A stretch of DNA of 64,000 bases from Lysobacterales bacterium 66-474 (GCA_001899805.1 MKWP01000016.1:298090-362089); one strand, 5' to 3'; counted from the first letter of the stretch, positions 24,605-34,799 are shown. Program-made: numbers and translations. The notes: generated by a model not told the origin, from the sequence alone.

Positions 24605-27145
24605 ATGGCTACGCAGTTGTCCCAGCAGAACTCCGAGGCGGAATTGCAGGCGTCGTTTCGCCAGCACCTGCCGCAGCGCCTGCGCACCCTGCTGCGGCGC
24701 GCGCGCGCGCAGTGCCGCGTGGGTTGGGATTGCAACGTGCTGCGCTCGCTGCACGACGAGATCGGTCAGTTGGCGGGCGCTTGCGGCCGCTACGGGATGC
24801 TGGAGACGGGTGAACGCCTGCTGGCACTGGAATCGGCGCTGGCTCCTGCGGTTGCGGCGCGCGAGGTTCCGGATGCCGCGACCACCGCCGAAATCGATAC
24901 CCTGCTGGACAGTTTGCGTCCGCACCTGCAGCAGGTGTCGCCGGGTCCCGGCCTGCCGGCGTGGATGCAGGAGCCGCCGCCCAGCGCGGCGCGTGCGCCC
25001 TTTCCGCGTTGCGAAATGCCGCCGGCCGGCTACTGGCTGCAATTGGGCATCGTCGATGCAAGCGTCGTCGTCGAAATGGCTGCGGCTGCCAACGAAGCCG
25101 GGGCGCCGCAATCCGACCCGCCGGCCTTGCCCGAGCATCCGCGCGGACCGCGCGTGCGCATCGTCAACGACGATGATCCGCTGGTGAATGAACTGTTGTT
25201 GCGGCTCGACCAGGAGGGCTGCGACGTCGCCCTGGTCGAACGCCTGGACGGCCTGCTCGAACAGTTGCGCGGCGCGCCGCCGGATCTGGCCGTCGTGATC
25301 GCTGACGGGCACACCGCCCTGGAGCAGCTCTCCGCCGCGTTGCGCGAGGCGCGTCGCGATCCGGCCCATCGCGTGCGTTTGCTGGTGCTGCTGCGCGCAT
25401 CGGACATCGAACTCCGCCTGCGCGCGTTGCGCGCCGGCGCCGATCGCTGCATCGCGTTGCCCGCGGCGGCGGGCGAAACCGTCGGCGCGGCACTGGAACT
25501 CGCGATCGTGGACGAGGAAAGCCCGTACCGCATCCTGATCGTGGACGACGATGCGCCACAGGCCTTGTTCGCGCAGGCGATCCTGCGGCGCGCGGGCATG
25601 GAAACCCGGGTGATGGGCGAGTCGTTGCCGGTCCTCGATGAACTGGACCGCTTCCAGCCCGACCTGTTGCTGCTCGACCTGAACATGCCCGATTGCGACG
25701 GCTTCGAGCTGACCGCGTTGATCCGCGAACGGGAGGGTTACGTCAACACGCCCATCGTGTTCCTGTCCGGCGACCAGGACGAGGACCGCCAGTTCGCGGC
25801 GCTGGATGCCGGCGGCGATGATTTCCTGATGAAACCGATCCGCCCGACCCATCTGGTCGCCGCGGTCACCAACCGGGTCCGGCGTGCGCGTGCGGCGGCC
25901 TCGCGCACCCGCCGCAAGCGCCGTCGCGACGCGGCCACCGGCCTGCACGAACGCATGCAACTGCTGGATGCGTTGTCCGAGCATCTCGCCGCCAGTGGCG
26001 GCTATGCGGCGCAAGGCGGCTTGCTGGCCGTGGACCTGGACGACGCCGGCGCCCTGTGCGAGCGGATCGGGTTGAACGCCTTCGACCAGTTGCTCACCCA
26101 GTTGGGCGATTTCCTGCTCAAGCGCGTGCGTGCCGGCAACATGACCGCACGCCATGGCCAGGCCGGATTCCTGGTTTTCTCGCCCCTGCGCGGCGAAAAG
26201 GAACTGTTGGCGCTGGCGCGCGAAATCACCGCCGCGGCGGACGACGAGCGTTTCGGCACGCAGGCCCTGGCGGTGCGGCTGGTTTGCGCCGTGTGCGCCT
26301 TCGATGCCGCGACCAGTGAATCCGCGGTGGCGCTGGCGGCGGTCGAGCACACGCTTGCCGCGGCGCGTGTGCAACCGGAGCGGATCGCGGTGCATTCCGC
26401 GCTCGCGCCGGACCCGAACGCGCTCGCGCAACGGATTTCCGCGGCGCTCGCGCACGGTTCCTTCGATCTCGCCTTCCAGCCCGTCATCCCGATCCGCGGT
26501 GCGGCGGGGCCGCATTACCAGGCCTTGTTGCGCCTGCGCCACGGCGAGCGCGAATTGACGGCGGCCGAACTGATCCCCGCCGCGCAGCGCGCCGGCTACA
26601 TCGCCGCGGTGGATGCCTGGGTGGTGGAACGCTGCATCGGCATCCTCGCGCAGCAGCAGCGCGAGGGCGACCCCGTTTGCCTGTTCGTGAGCCAGTCGTT
26701 GCAGGGTTGGGAAGACCCGGAGCGGCGCGCCCAGCTTGCCGCGCGCATCGCCGCGGCAGGCGCCGATCCCGAATCGCTGGTGTTGGAGTTTCGCTGCGAG
26801 GAGGCCCGCAACGGCTTGCGCGGGCTGGTCGAGCTTGCGCCCGCGCTGAAGCAGGCCGGCGTGCGCCTGTCGCTGGCAGGCGTCAACGCCGATGCCGTCG
26901 GCGCGGGCTGGATCGACCACCTGCCGCTCGACTTCGTCAAACTCGCCCCCGATCTCGCCGATGCGGAGCTCGAAGAAGTGGTGCGCAACGCACATTCGCA
27001 CAACCTGCGCGTGATCGCGCCGCGCATCGAGACGGTTGCACGCGCCGAGCATTTGCGCGCCGCCAGCGTCGACCTCTTGCAGGGCAACCATTTCCGGGCA
27101 CCCGCCGCCGCGCTGGACCATCCGTTCCCGGGGAACGAGGCTTGA
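24605..27145 (+). CDS. multidomain response regulator HPt-REC-REC with degenerate GGDEF and EAL
   Basis: 846 residues. An HPt-like domain (10-115, His in [17 protein letters not shown]) precedes a receiver-like domain without the conserved Lys (about 180-300) and a complete receiver (about 312-430: [26 protein letters not shown]). A diguanylate-cyclase-like domain has HGQAGF in place of GGDEF. The last 250 residues resemble EAL, but the motif is QALLRL, DDFG is absent and EGVE is replaced by APRIET. Both c-di-GMP domains are therefore predicted inactive and may bind ligand or act as scaffolds, as in FimX-like proteins. The hybrid kinase follows two bases after its stop. Confidence 0.85.
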   Translation: MATQLSQQNSEAELQASFRQHLPQRLRTLLRRARAQCRVGWDCNVLRSLHDEIGQLAGACGRYGMLETGERLLALESALAPAVAAREVPDAATTAEIDTLLDSLRPHLQQVSPGPGLPAWMQEPPPSAARAPFPRCEMPPAGYWLQLGIVDASVVVEMAAAANEAGAPQSDPPALPEHPRGPRVRIVNDDDPLVNELLLRLDQEGCDVALVERLDGLLEQLRGAPPDLAVVIADGHTALEQLSAALREARRDPAHRVRLLVLLRASDIELRLRALRAGADRCIALPAAAGETVGAALELAIVDEESPYRILIVDDDAPQALFAQAILRRAGMETRVMGESLPVLDELDRFQPDLLLLDLNMPDCDGFELTALIREREGYVNTPIVFLSGDQDEDRQFAALDAGGDDFLMKPIRPTHLVAAVTNRVRRARAAASRTRRKRRRDAATGLHERMQLLDALSEHLAASGGYAAQGGLLAVDLDDAGALCERIGLNAFDQLLTQLGDFLLKRVRAGNMTARHGQAGFLVFSPLRGEKELLALAREITAAADDERFGTQALAVRLVCAVCAFDAATSESAVALAAVEHTLAAARVQPERIAVHSALAPDPNALAQRISAALAHGSFDLAFQPVIPIRGAAGPHYQALLRLRHGERELTAAELIPAAQRAGYIAAVDAWVVERCIGILAQQQREGDPVCLFVSQSLQGWEDPERRAQLAARIAAAGADPESLVLEFRCEEARNGLRGLVELAPALKQAGVRLSLAGVNADAVGAGWIDHLPLDFVKLAPDLADAELEEVVRNAHSHNLRVIAPRIETVARAEHLRAASVDLLQGNHFRAPAAALDHPFPGNEA

Positions 27146-27147
27146 AC

Positions 27148-29481
27148 GTGGCGACGTCGCGCGCCGCTGCGCTGGTGTCCTGGCCGCGCCTGCTCGGCAG
27201 CGTGGTACTGGTGCTGGCCGGCGTGGCTGCGGCGTTGTGGCTGGCCCTGCCGCAAACCATCGCACTGTGGGTGTTGCTGGCGATCGCACTCGCGCTGTTG
27301 TGGCTGGGTGGCGGCCGGCAGTTCGCGTCGGAACGCGCGGCGCCTGCGCCGCTGGTGCCCGATCCGGTCGACGTGGCGATGCGCACCCGATTGGCTTCGG
27401 CGCAATCGGAACTGACTTCGTTGCGCGGCGTGCAGCGCGAGTTGCTGGCCGCCAAGCAGGCCGCGGAGGCGGCGATGCTGGCCAAGAGCGAATTCCTCGC
27501 CAGCATGAGCCACGAAATCCGCACGCCGCTGAACGGCATCCTGCCGTTGCTCGACATCGTGCTGGGCACCGACCTCTCGCCCGCGCAACGCGAATACCTC
27601 GTCACCGCCAACGCGTCGGCCAAGGAGTTGTTGCGGATCGTCGACGACATCCTCGACTATTCCAAGGCCGAGGCCGGCAAACTCGACCTGGAATCGGTCA
27701 GCGTCAACATCCGCGAGTTGGTCGACAGCGTGAAACGGCTGCTGGACAAGCCGGCCGAGGCCAAGGGCCTGGCGATGCGCGCCGTGGTCGATCCGGACGT
27801 GCGCCCGGTGGTGCGCGGCGATCCCATGCGCATCCGCCAGATCCTCACCAACCTGATGGGCAATGCCATCAAGTTCACCCAGCGCGGCGGCGTGTCGGTG
27901 CGGGTGAGCAAGCGCAACGACACCGCCACCCAGCACGAATTGCTGTTCGCGGTGCGCGACACCGGCATCGGCTTGGCGGCCGACGCGGCCGCGCGCCTGT
28001 TCCAGCCGTTCACGCAAGCCGACGCCTCGGTGACGCGCCGCTACGGCGGTACCGGGCTCGGCCTCACCATCTGCAAGAAGCTGGTCGACCTGATGGGCGG
28101 GCGGATCGGGGTGCGTTCGGAACCCGGGCGCGGCTCGGTGTTCTGGTTCACGATCCCCTTCGAGAAGGCGCCCGGCGACATCACGGTGCCGCACAAAAAC
28201 CTGTCCGGCGCGCGCGCGTTGCTGGCGGCGAGTCCGCAACGCTCCCATCATGTCCTCCCGATCCTCGCGACCATGGACCTGGACGCCACCCAGATCGCGG
28301 ACGCCACGGCGGCACTGTCGCGCCTGCGCCAGGCCGCGCCGCTGGGCAAGACCTTCAGCTATGACCTGCTGATCGTCGATGCCGGCAGCGTGACCGGTGA
28401 CGTCAGCGGACTGTTGCGCGGCATCCTCGGCGACCGCCAACTGGATTCGCTGCGCCTGTTGGTGCTGGGCCTCGACGGCGCGCCCGATCCGCGCGTGGTG
28501 GTGGCTCCCGCACGCGCCGACGATGCCGCGTTGCGCCAGGGCGTGCGCAGCGCGTTCGGGGCCGCGCCGCAGACGCGTGCGCAACCGGTGTTGACCGTGT
28601 CGACGCTGCCGGCATCGTCCGCTCCCGCCGCCGTCCCTGCGCCGGGGGATCGGCCGCTCTCGGGTGGCAGGGTGCTGCTGGTCGAGGACCACCCGGTCAA
28701 CCAGAAGGTCGCGCAGAAGCTGCTGGAACGCCTTGGGCTGGTCGTGGAGGTCGCGGAGAACGGCGAGGTGGCGCTGGAGAAAATGCGCGACAACGTTTTC
28801 GCCATGGTGCTGATGGACTGCCAGATGCCGGTGCTGGACGGTTACAGCGCGACCCGCCGCCTGCGCGAAATCGAAAGCGGGCAGGGCAAGCCACGCACAC
28901 CGGTGATCGCGATGACCGCGCATGCCATGTCAGGCGACCGCGAGCGCTGCCTGCAATCGGGGATGGACGATTACCTGTCCAAACCGCTCGATCGCCAGTT
29001 GCTGGAGGAAACCCTGGTCCGCTGGATGCAGCAAGCGCCACATGCCGCCGTGGCGGCCTCGGCCACCGCGCCGTCCAGTCTTGCCACGCCCGCCATCGAA
29101 ACGGAGGCCATTCAACCCGCCATGCAGACCCCGCTCCCCCCGGACACCCTCGATACCGCCACGCTGGTCGATCTCGAAGACATCATGGGCGACGAATTGG
29201 TCACCCTCGTGGATGCCTATCTGCGGGATGGTGACACCCGCCTGCGCAGCCTGCGCGAGGCGGCCGATCGCGGCGACGCCACGGAAGTGGGCAAGCTCGC
29301 GCATTCGTTGAAATCTTCCAGCGCAAATCTGGGCGCGATGCCGTTGGCCAACCGCGCGCGCCAGGTCGAGGAAGCCGCCCGCAACGGCACGCTGGCCAAT
29401 CCGGCGGACAGCGTCGCGGCGCTGGAGAAGTTGTACGCCAACGCGGCGACAGCACTGAAGCAGCGCTACAAGCGCACCTAG
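27148..29481 (+). CDS. hybrid sensor histidine kinase (HisKA-HATPase-pseudoREC-REC-HPt)
   Basis: 777 residues. Two membrane helices (about 12-60) with almost no periplasmic loop are followed by a short coiled coil, the kinase core ([11 protein letters not shown] with His near 122; [27 protein letters not shown]), a degenerate receiver-like region, a complete receiver ([22 protein letters not shown] near 555, KPLDR) and a C-terminal HPt domain with His in [14 protein letters not shown] near 717. The layout resembles RpfC/BarA-type kinases. The GTG start has GAGG seven bases upstream. It lacks a sensory domain, so input probably comes through the membrane segments or a partner. Confidence 0.9.
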   Translation: MATSRAAALVSWPRLLGSVVLVLAGVAAALWLALPQTIALWVLLAIALALLWLGGGRQFASERAAPAPLVPDPVDVAMRTRLASAQSELTSLRGVQRELLAAKQAAEAAMLAKSEFLASMSHEIRTPLNGILPLLDIVLGTDLSPAQREYLVTANASAKELLRIVDDILDYSKAEAGKLDLESVSVNIRELVDSVKRLLDKPAEAKGLAMRAVVDPDVRPVVRGDPMRIRQILTNLMGNAIKFTQRGGVSVRVSKRNDTATQHELLFAVRDTGIGLAADAAARLFQPFTQADASVTRRYGGTGLGLTICKKLVDLMGGRIGVRSEPGRGSVFWFTIPFEKAPGDITVPHKNLSGARALLAASPQRSHHVLPILATMDLDATQIADATAALSRLRQAAPLGKTFSYDLLIVDAGSVTGDVSGLLRGILGDRQLDSLRLLVLGLDGAPDPRVVVAPARADDAALRQGVRSAFGAAPQTRAQPVLTVSTLPASSAPAAVPAPGDRPLSGGRVLLVEDHPVNQKVAQKLLERLGLVVEVAENGEVALEKMRDNVFAMVLMDCQMPVLDGYSATRRLREIESGQGKPRTPVIAMTAHAMSGDRERCLQSGMDDYLSKPLDRQLLEETLVRWMQQAPHAAVAASATAPSSLATPAIETEAIQPAMQTPLPPDTLDTATLVDLEDIMGDELVTLVDAYLRDGDTRLRSLREAADRGDATEVGKLAHSLKSSSANLGAMPLANRARQVEEAARNGTLANPADSVAALEKLYANAATALKQRYKRT

Positions 29482-29626
29482 CAGGGTGTTGAAAAACACC
29501 CTGTTGGTGCGGGTCATGGATGGCCCGCCGCGAATCAAGCACTCAAGGGCTTGATTCGACGAAGCCGAGTACGGACATGTGCCGGACTCGGCGCGTTGAA
29601 AAAGTGCAGGAAAGCACTTTTTCAAC
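29482..29626. repeat. composite palindromic repeat, long copy (four hairpins)
   Basis: Starting one base after the kinase stop are four successive inverted repeats: CAGGGTGTT/AACACCCTG (29482-29503), CGAATCAAGC/GCTTGATTCG (29531-29558), GCCGAGT/ACTCGGC with further inner pairs (29564-29592) and GTTGAAAAAGTGC/GCACTTTTTCAAC (29595-29626). The first and last recur in inverted order at 33611-33699. This looks like a dispersed REP- or MITE-like element, which may also act as a terminator or mRNA stabiliser. Confidence 0.7.
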
Positions 29627-29645
29627 AAACTGCCAGGAGCAGGCC

Positions 29646-29885
29646 ATGGCGCGCCCGACCGATTCGCCGCCGCTGTACGCAAGGGGCTCTTTCCGCATCA
29701 TCACCGGGATCTTCGGTGCCTGCGCCGCGGGCGCAGGCATGGCGGTACTGTGGCTGCGGTCTCCCGAACATCCGCTGTTGGCGGTGGCGCTGGGCGTGGT
29801 CCTGCTCGCATTGGGCGTCCAGGCGGTCATCGCCGCCGTACGTGCGCGCGAACCCTGGATCGGCAGGATCGGACCGTTGCCCTGA
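29646..29885 (+). CDS. small two-helix membrane protein
   Basis: 79 residues, MARPTDSPPLYARGSFR followed by two hydrophobic segments (about 19-40 and 46-66) and a short basic tail. AGGAG stands about eight bases before the ATG, supporting a real gene. No family recognised. It is isolated: the four-hairpin repeat lies directly upstream, and bfr converges from the other side. Confidence 0.6.
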   Translation: MARPTDSPPLYARGSFRIITGIFGACAAGAGMAVLWLRSPEHPLLAVALGVVLLALGVQAVIAAVRAREPWIGRIGPLP

Positions 29886-29895
29886 CCGTCAACGC

Positions 29896-29913
29896 GGTGG
29901 CGGCCGGGCCACC
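29896..29913. terminator. hairpin between convergent genes
   Basis: GGTGGC/GCCACC with a 6-base GC-rich loop lies between the small membrane protein and bfr, which end toward each other 32 bases apart. There is no T-run, so it is a candidate only. Confidence 0.3.
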
Positions 29914-29917
29914 CTGC

Positions 29918-30388
29918 TCACGACCGGATGTGTGTTTGCAGATACCGCTCCAGTCCCACCTGTTCGATCAGGCCGAGCTGGGTTTCCAGCCAGTCGACAT
30001 GGTCCTCTTCCGACTTCATGATGTCGGCGAACAGGCCGCGGCTGACGTAATCGCCGGTCTTCTCGCAATGCGCGATCGCGGCCTGCAGGTCGGGTAGCGC
30101 CTGGCGTTCCAGCTTCAGGTCGCATTCGATGCATTCCTTGGGCGTCTGGCCGATCAGAAGCTTGCCGAGCTTCTGAAGGTTGGGCAGGCCTTCGAGGAAC
30201 AGGATGCGCTCGGTCAACCGATCGGCATGCTTCATCTCGTCGATCGATTCGACGCGTTCGTGCTCGGCCAGCTCCTTGTAACCCCAGTTGGCATACATCC
30301 GGTAATGCAGGAAGTACTGGTTGATCGCGATCAGTTCGTTGCCCAGCGCCTTGTTGAGGTGCTCGATGACCCTGGCGTCGCCTTTCAT
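29918..30388 (-). CDS. bfr: bacterioferritin
   Basis: 156-residue four-helix ferritin that stores iron as a 24-mer. The di-iron ligands are in NELIAINQY (Glu18), DEMKHAD (Glu51, His54), the Glu of CDLKLERQ, and [11 protein letters not shown] (Glu127, His130). Met52 in DEMKHAD is the residue that binds the intersubunit haem. GGGAG precedes the ATG by about six bases. The bfd gene, whose product reduces the stored iron, lies 190 bases upstream on the same strand. Confidence 0.97.
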   Translation of the reverse strand: MKGDARVIEHLNKALGNELIAINQYFLHYRMYANWGYKELAEHERVESIDEMKHADRLTERILFLEGLPNLQKLGKLLIGQTPKECIECDLKLERQALPDLQAAIAHCEKTGDYVSRGLFADIMKSEEDHVDWLETQLGLIEQVGLERYLQTHIRS

Positions 30389-30578
30389 GGTGGACTCCCT
30401 TGGACGAGAAGGCGCGTGGCAAGACGCGCGCGATGCGCACGACTATACCGCCAACATCCAATCGAGGCGGCTGTCGTGAAAAGTCAGCCCAGGGAAGGGC
30501 GTTCTGATGTTGGTTGCCGAAAGACTGGCACGGAGGTGGGGAGCTACAGCGACGCAGCGACGAAGGATGATCGCACTT

Positions 30579-30779
30579 CTATGCCGCGACGGGCAGCGTG
30601 GCGGCGCGACGCTCGGAATCGAGGGCGTCTTCGACCAGTTCGCGCGCTTCGCTTTCGCAACACCCGCAGCACGTGGTGCAGCCCGTGCGGGTCTGCACGT
30701 CTTCGAACGTGCGCGCGCCGCGCGCGACGGCCCGGCGGAGGTCCTGATCGGAAACGGCTTGGCAGATGCAGACGTACAT
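30579..30779 (-). CDS. bfd: bacterioferritin-associated ferredoxin
   Basis: 66-residue [2Fe-2S] protein beginning MYVCICQAVSDQDLRRAV, with cysteines in CIC and CTTCCGCCE arranged as in Bfd. Bfd binds bacterioferritin and delivers electrons so that stored Fe(III) leaves as Fe(II). The ATG gives the canonical N-terminus. Its own Fur-type promoter lies just upstream, so it should be made under iron limitation, while bfr 190 bases downstream could be expressed separately. Confidence 0.93.
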   Translation of the reverse strand: MYVCICQAVSDQDLRRAVARGARTFEDVQTRTGCTTCCGCCESEARELVEDALDSERRAATLPVAA

Positions 30780-30814
30780 GGCGCGTTTTTCGCGGTGACC
30801 GCTCAACGGGCGCC

Positions 30815-30843
30815 ATTGAAACGCGAATGCGAATGATTGTCAA
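30815..30843 (-). promoter_or_regulatory. bfd promoter with overlapping Fur box
   Basis: On the minus strand TTGACA (30838-30843) and TTCAAT (30815-30820) are 17 bases apart. The 19 bases at 30823-30841 match the Fur consensus GATAATGATAATCATTATC at 13 positions and cover the spacer and part of the -35. Iron-dependent repression of bfd is predicted. Confidence 0.6.
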
Positions 30844-30861
30844 GTGGCTTCGCGGAAAGCT

Positions 30862-31395
30862 TCAGGCCGCGGCGCTGTTGCCACCGCCGGAAGCGGGCGA
30901 GGCGTTGATCTCGATGGAGCAGGCGGCTTCGACCAGCGGCGCGAAGTAGCGCAGCGCGCGGCGATAGACCTCGCGCTTGAAGTCGACCACGTGCTCGGCC
31001 GGGTACCAGAAATCCACCCAGCGCCACACGTCGAATTCGGGCGTCGCGTGGGCATCCAGCCGGAACGCCGTGTCTTCGCCCAGCATCCGGAGCAGGAACC
31101 AGACCTGCTTCTGGCCGATGCAGGTGGGTCGCCGCCCGCGGCGGACGTAGCGGGCCGGCAGGCGGTAGCGCAGCCAGCCGTGGGTCGAGCCCAGCACCTC
31201 GACCTGGTCCCCGCGCAAGCCGGTTTCCTCTTCCAGTTCGCGGTACATCGCTTCGTCGGGCGTCTCGTCGGTGTTCATGCCGCCCTGCGGGAACTGCCAG
31301 CCGTCGCGCTGCACCCGCCGCGCCCAGAACACCTGGCCGCGCGCGTTCAGCAGCACGATGCCCACGTTCAGCCGGTAGCCGTCCACGTCGATCAT
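30862..31395 (-). CDS. rppH: RNA pyrophosphohydrolase
   Basis: 177-residue Nudix enzyme that removes pyrophosphate from the 5' end of mRNA and starts decay. It opens [27 protein letters not shown] and carries the Nudix box [23 protein letters not shown] at residues 38-60. The WQFPQGG and WRWVDFWYP segments are typical of RppH/NudH. Many of its neighbours here are predicted to have leaderless or short-leader transcripts. It is transcribed divergently from the DUF6776-like gene. Confidence 0.95.
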   Translation of the reverse strand: MIDVDGYRLNVGIVLLNARGQVFWARRVQRDGWQFPQGGMNTDETPDEAMYRELEEETGLRGDQVEVLGSTHGWLRYRLPARYVRRGRRPTCIGQKQVWFLLRMLGEDTAFRLDAHATPEFDVWRWVDFWYPAEHVVDFKREVYRRALRYFAPLVEAACSIEINASPASGGGNSAAA

Positions 31396-31496
31396 GGCCG
31401 GGATTCAAGCACAGCCCGCGAACGCAAGGCAAGTTGTCGCGGTCCCACATCACATTCCCGTTTGGCAATCGCCGCACGGGCCGTTCCGTCGCCGGG

Positions 31497-31525
31497 TTGC
31501 ATGTGGCGCGGCGGCTGGTTATAAG
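31497..31525 (+). promoter_or_regulatory. promoter of the DUF6776-erpA-nudC operon
   Basis: TTGCAT and TATAAG (5 of 6 to the -10 consensus) are separated by exactly 17 bases. The first gene's ATG lies 24 bases beyond and has its own Shine-Dalgarno sequence, GAGGAT. Confidence 0.55.
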
Positions 31526-31549
31526 CGACGGACTCGATTGAGGATAGAC

Positions 31550-32287
31550 ATGGCTTCGACCATCTTCCATCACTGGCTGGACCAGTACCGGGCGCTCCCC
31601 GAAGCCCGGCAGCGCAGGATCCGCATCGGCCTGCGCGTGCTGGGCGTGGCAGTGGTCTTCCTGCTGGGCGTCGCATTCGGGCGCGGCATCGGATTTCCGA
31701 ACGGCCTGCAGGCGCAGGCGCGCAAGCTGGCCGCGCAGAACACCACGTTGCAAGGCCAGGTCCAGGGCCTGCAGCAGCAACAGCAGACCGACTTGACCGC
31801 ACTGGCGGCGCTCAAGACATCGCTGGCCGGCCGCGACAGCGAACTGCAAAAACTCAAGCAGGAGCAGGCTTTCTACTCGAAACTGATCGGCATCGACAGC
31901 GGCCGTTCGGGCCTTGGCGTGCACAGCATCGAGCTGGCGCCGGTGGCTGGTACCGATGCGTGGAACTTCGTGGCGACGCTGGTCAATACCGCCGAGAACG
32001 CCGACGCGGCGCGGGGCACCTTGACGCTGGCGGTGGAAGGCGTGCGCGGTGGCAAGCTGGTGACGCTGGCATGGCCCGCGCTGGCCGGCGCGGGTGCGGC
32101 GAACGGCGTGTCCTACGCGTTCAAGTTTTTCCAGCAGGTGCGCGGTTCGTTCATGCTGCCCAGGGGATTCGTGCCCAACCGGGTGGCGGTCACCCTGCAT
32201 CCGGAGCGCGGCGCCGAGATCACCCGCAAGCTCGACTGGAACGAAATGCTGGCCGGGCAGCGCGGCATCTCCGTCCCTCTGCCTTGA
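31550..32287 (+). CDS. DUF6776-like membrane-anchored coiled-coil protein
   Basis: 245 residues: a cytoplasmic start with basic residues, one membrane helix ([20 protein letters not shown], about 30-49), a coiled coil of about 55 residues rich in Gln/Leu, then a beta-rich domain with [21 protein letters not shown]. This matches a Xanthomonadales/gammaproteobacterial family of unknown function. GAGGAT precedes the ATG. It heads a probable operon with erpA and nudC; a structural link to them is not obvious. Confidence 0.75.
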   Translation: MASTIFHHWLDQYRALPEARQRRIRIGLRVLGVAVVFLLGVAFGRGIGFPNGLQAQARKLAAQNTTLQGQVQGLQQQQQTDLTALAALKTSLAGRDSELQKLKQEQAFYSKLIGIDSGRSGLGVHSIELAPVAGTDAWNFVATLVNTAENADAARGTLTLAVEGVRGGKLVTLAWPALAGAGAANGVSYAFKFFQQVRGSFMLPRGFVPNRVAVTLHPERGAEITRKLDWNEMLAGQRGISVPLP

Positions 32288-32330
32288 TCGCCTTGCGCCG
32301 CGCCTCCATGATGGAGGCGAGGTGCCCGCC

Positions 32331-32687
32331 ATGAACAACCTTTCCGCCATCGCCCCCGACCCCGTCCTGAAGATTTCCGACGCAGCGCTGGCGCGCGTGC
32401 GCGAATTGATCCACGAGGAAGGCAAGCCCGAACTCAAGCTGCGGGTATTCATCGAAGGCGGCGGCTGCTCGGGCTTCCAGTACGGCTTCAGTTTCGACGA
32501 ACAGCGCGCGGATGACGATTTCGTGCTCGATCGCGGAGGCGTGGAGTTGCTGGTCGATCCCTTGAGCATGCAATACCTCGAAGGTGCCGAAGTCGACTAC
32601 GTCGAAGAACTTTCCGGCGCGCAATTCGTGATCCACAACCCGAACGCGAAGACCACGTGCGGGTGTGGAAGCTCGTTCACGGCGTGA
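32331..32687 (+). CDS. erpA: iron-sulfur cluster insertion protein ErpA
   Basis: 118-residue A-type carrier that hands [4Fe-4S] or [2Fe-2S] clusters to apo-enzymes. The three ligand cysteines are in [11 protein letters not shown] and the C-terminal TTCGCGSSF. The chain begins [27 protein letters not shown], a normal ErpA start. It lies 43 bases after the DUF6776-like gene, and its stop overlaps the likely nudC start (GTGA). Confidence 0.95.
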   Translation: MNNLSAIAPDPVLKISDAALARVRELIHEEGKPELKLRVFIEGGGCSGFQYGFSFDEQRADDDFVLDRGGVELLVDPLSMQYLEGAEVDYVEELSGAQFVIHNPNAKTTCGCGSSFTA

Positions 32688-33604
32688 GTTCGGCCGAACG
32701 CACGCGGCTCAACACTTTCGCAGCGACCCCGCTTGATCGTTGCGGCGAGCATCGCGCCGATCCCGCGTGGATGGCTGCGCATTCCGCCGCATCGAATGCG
32801 CGCTGGCTGGTTTTCGACAACGAGGGGCGTGCCCCCGTGCATGGCGGCCGGCTGTGCTGGCTCACCGCGTCCGTCGCAACGGACGCACCCGCGAATTTCC
32901 TCGGCATGCAGGCTGGCGCGCCGATCTTCGCGTTGCGCGGACCGCTCGCCCGCGAGGTTTTTCCCGACGCGCAATGGCTGGACCTGCGCAGCGCCGCCGA
33001 TGAACTCGAACGCGGCGAAGCCGGTCTGTTCGCCTACGCGCGCAGCCTCGCCAACTGGCAGGATGCGACTCGCCATTGCGGGTACTGCGGCGCGCCGCTC
33101 GTGCTGGTCGACGGCGGCCATCGCGCGTCCTGTGGAGGCTGCGGGCGCTTGCATTTTCCGCGCACCGACGCCGCGATCATCGTGATCGTGGAACACGGCG
33201 ACGCTTGTCTGCTGGGCCGTCAGTCCGCGTGGCGCGCGCGCCAGTATTCGACACTGGCGGGGTTCGTCGAGCCCGGCGAATCGCTGGCCGACGCGGTGCG
33301 CCGCGAAGTACGCGAGGAAACCGGCATCGAGGTGACCGATTGCGATTTCCATTCCTCGCAGCCGTGGCCGTTTCCCGCCTCGCTGATGCTGGGCTTCACC
33401 GCCACCGCCGCCGGCCGGGACATCCGTCTTGCCGACGGCGAACTGGAAGACGCGCGCTGGTTCACCGCGCGCGACATCGCGGATGGGTTGCGCGATGGCT
33501 CGCTGCGCGTGTCCACGCCGTTGTCCATTTCCTACCGATTGATCGAACACTGGCTGCGGGCGCGCGCCGGCCTCGAATTGGACGAGCTGCCGCGCGCGGA
33601 ATAG
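32684..33604 (+). CDS. nudC: NAD(+) diphosphatase NudC
   Basis: Nudix enzyme that hydrolyses NAD(H) and removes NAD caps from RNA. The zinc ribbon CGYCGAPL...[11 protein letters not shown] is near residues 125-150, and the Nudix box [25 protein letters not shown] follows the SQPWPFP motif expected of NudC, which appears later as [15 protein letters not shown]. The GTG overlapping the erpA stop was chosen (306 residues); GTG codons 27 and 21 bases upstream would also be in frame. A short palindromic repeat begins six bases after the stop. Confidence 0.93.
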   Translation: MSSAERTRLNTFAATPLDRCGEHRADPAWMAAHSAASNARWLVFDNEGRAPVHGGRLCWLTASVATDAPANFLGMQAGAPIFALRGPLAREVFPDAQWLDLRSAADELERGEAGLFAYARSLANWQDATRHCGYCGAPLVLVDGGHRASCGGCGRLHFPRTDAAIIVIVEHGDACLLGRQSAWRARQYSTLAGFVEPGESLADAVRREVREETGIEVTDCDFHSSQPWPFPASLMLGFTATAAGRDIRLADGELEDARWFTARDIADGLRDGSLRVSTPLSISYRLIEHWLRARAGLELDELPRAE

Positions 33605-33610
33605 CAGATT

Positions 33611-33699
33611 GTTGAAAAAGTGCTGCCCCGCACTTTTTCAACGCGCCGGGTCAAGACTTGCAGTGCCTGGTCCGCGCGGCCGGGTGTTTTCAACACCCG
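33611..33699. repeat. composite palindromic repeat, short inverted copy
   Basis: GTTGAAAAAGTGC/GCACTTTTTCAAC (33611-33642) is followed by CGGGTGTT/AACACCCG (33681-33699). These are the end hairpins of the 29482-29626 element in reverse order. The base run just after the first hairpin, GCGCCGGGTC, matches the reverse complement of the long copy at 9 of 10 positions. The two middle hairpins of the long copy are missing. Confidence 0.65.
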
Positions 33700-33713
33700 C
33701 TGAACCCCGCCGT

Positions 33714-33719
33714 TACAAT
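33714..33719 (+). promoter_or_regulatory. TACAAT -10 upstream of ampE
   Basis: CGTTACAATC resembles the speE and galE -10 regions (CCGCTACAATCC). The ampE ATG is 29 bases downstream. No clear -35 is seen; the end of the palindromic repeat occupies that position. Confidence 0.4.
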
Positions 33720-33748
33720 CGTGCGGAAGCCAGTCAACAGAAGACCGC

Positions 33749-34621
33749 ATGGCCGTCGAACTCGTCGCCGCACTGATCGTGTTGGGGGTGCTGCTGCTTT
33801 GGCCCGGCAATGTCGCGGCCTTGCGCCAGTTCGGCTGGTATCGTGCCTGGCTCGATGCGCTGGATTTCGCCGAGGGTGGCGGCCGCGTCGCGCTGGCCCT
33901 GGTGTTGCCGGTGGTCGTTTGCGCGCTGGTTGCGCACTTCGTGCAGCACTGGATGTTCGGGCTGACGGCGCTGGCCTTCGCAGTGCTGATCCTGTTTTAT
34001 ACCCTCGGTCCGCGTGAGCTCGAAAGCGATTTCGAGGCGGTGCTGGAGAACGACGACCCCGAGGCACGCGAGGCGGCCGCGGCGAACCTGCGCAGCGTGC
34101 CGGATGGCGCGCCACGCGCCTTCACGGCACCGGAGTTGGTCGAGGCCGCGGTGACCGCGAGCTTGCGCCGCCGCTTCGGCGTGCTGTTCTGGTTCTTCCT
34201 GCTGGGTCCCGCGGGGGCGCTGGGTTATCGACTGGCGTGGGTGACCGCCGACCGCGATGACGAGCGAGTCGATCCGCGCACCCGTCACGCGGCGCGACGT
34301 TTCGCCCTGGCGCTGGACTGGATTCCTGCGCATCTGATGGTGCTGGCGATGGCGATGGTCTCCAACTTCGACGCGGTGATCGGAACCTGGCGCGCGTGGC
34401 ACGCGCAGCCCGGCCGATCGATGTGGGAACTCGACCCGGGCTTCCTCGCGGCGGTGGCGCGCTCCGGCGTCGACGCCGACATCCGCGCCGGCGACGGAGC
34501 GAACATGAGCACGCTGGACCCGCTGGGTGAACTCGCCGACGCGCGGCGACTGATGTTGCGCGTGCTGGTCGTGTGGTTGGCGGTGGTGGCGCTGATTGTT
34601 CTGGCAGGCTGGGTCGCCTGA
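33749..34621 (+). CDS. ampE: AmpE/CobD-related regulatory membrane protein
   Basis: 290 residues with four to five membrane segments, near the 284 of E. coli AmpE. The first helix is followed by FGWYRAWLDALDF, and the middle carries YTLGPRELESDFEAVL and RRRFGVLFWFFLLGPAGALGYRL, typical of AmpE. AmpE is an inner-membrane protein linked to beta-lactamase induction with AmpD; its chemistry is unclear. The usual partner ampD is not adjacent. It is a single gene preceded by a TACAAT promoter element. Confidence 0.88.
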   Translation: MAVELVAALIVLGVLLLWPGNVAALRQFGWYRAWLDALDFAEGGGRVALALVLPVVVCALVAHFVQHWMFGLTALAFAVLILFYTLGPRELESDFEAVLENDDPEAREAAAANLRSVPDGAPRAFTAPELVEAAVTASLRRRFGVLFWFFLLGPAGALGYRLAWVTADRDDERVDPRTRHAARRFALALDWIPAHLMVLAMAMVSNFDAVIGTWRAWHAQPGRSMWELDPGFLAAVARSGVDADIRAGDGANMSTLDPLGELADARRLMLRVLVVWLAVVALIVLAGWVA

Positions 34622-34652
34622 GGAAGGCTCGGAACCACCCGCTGCGCTACTG

Positions 34653-34668
34653 GCCACATCCATGTGGC
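34653..34668. terminator. hairpin downstream of ampE
   Basis: A perfect GCCACAT/ATGTGGC inverted repeat with a 2-base loop follows ampE by 31 bases. Further small inverted repeats (such as ATCGGC/GCCGAT) continue to about 34720. No T-run is present. Confidence 0.3.
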
Positions 34669-34720
34669 TCGCCCTTTGGGCCGCCTGCGGCGTTCAAATC
34701 GGCGATCCTGCCGATGCAAT

Positions 34721-34777
34721 CGGCGTCACGCAATCACGGAATTCTTTCGCCATGGATGGCGTTGTTCGCTCGCGACG
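34721..34777. repeat. dispersed repeat, copy A
   Basis: CGGCGTCACGCAATC (34721-34735) and TTCGCTCGCGACG (34765-34777) recur in the same order and orientation at 37763-37794. Here they are separated by 29 bases containing GCCAT/ATGGC; in the other copy, by four. The element fills the space between the convergent ampE and YgjP-like genes. Confidence 0.55.
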
Positions 34778-34799
34778 GTGCTTCCGGGCTTTCCGGCCA

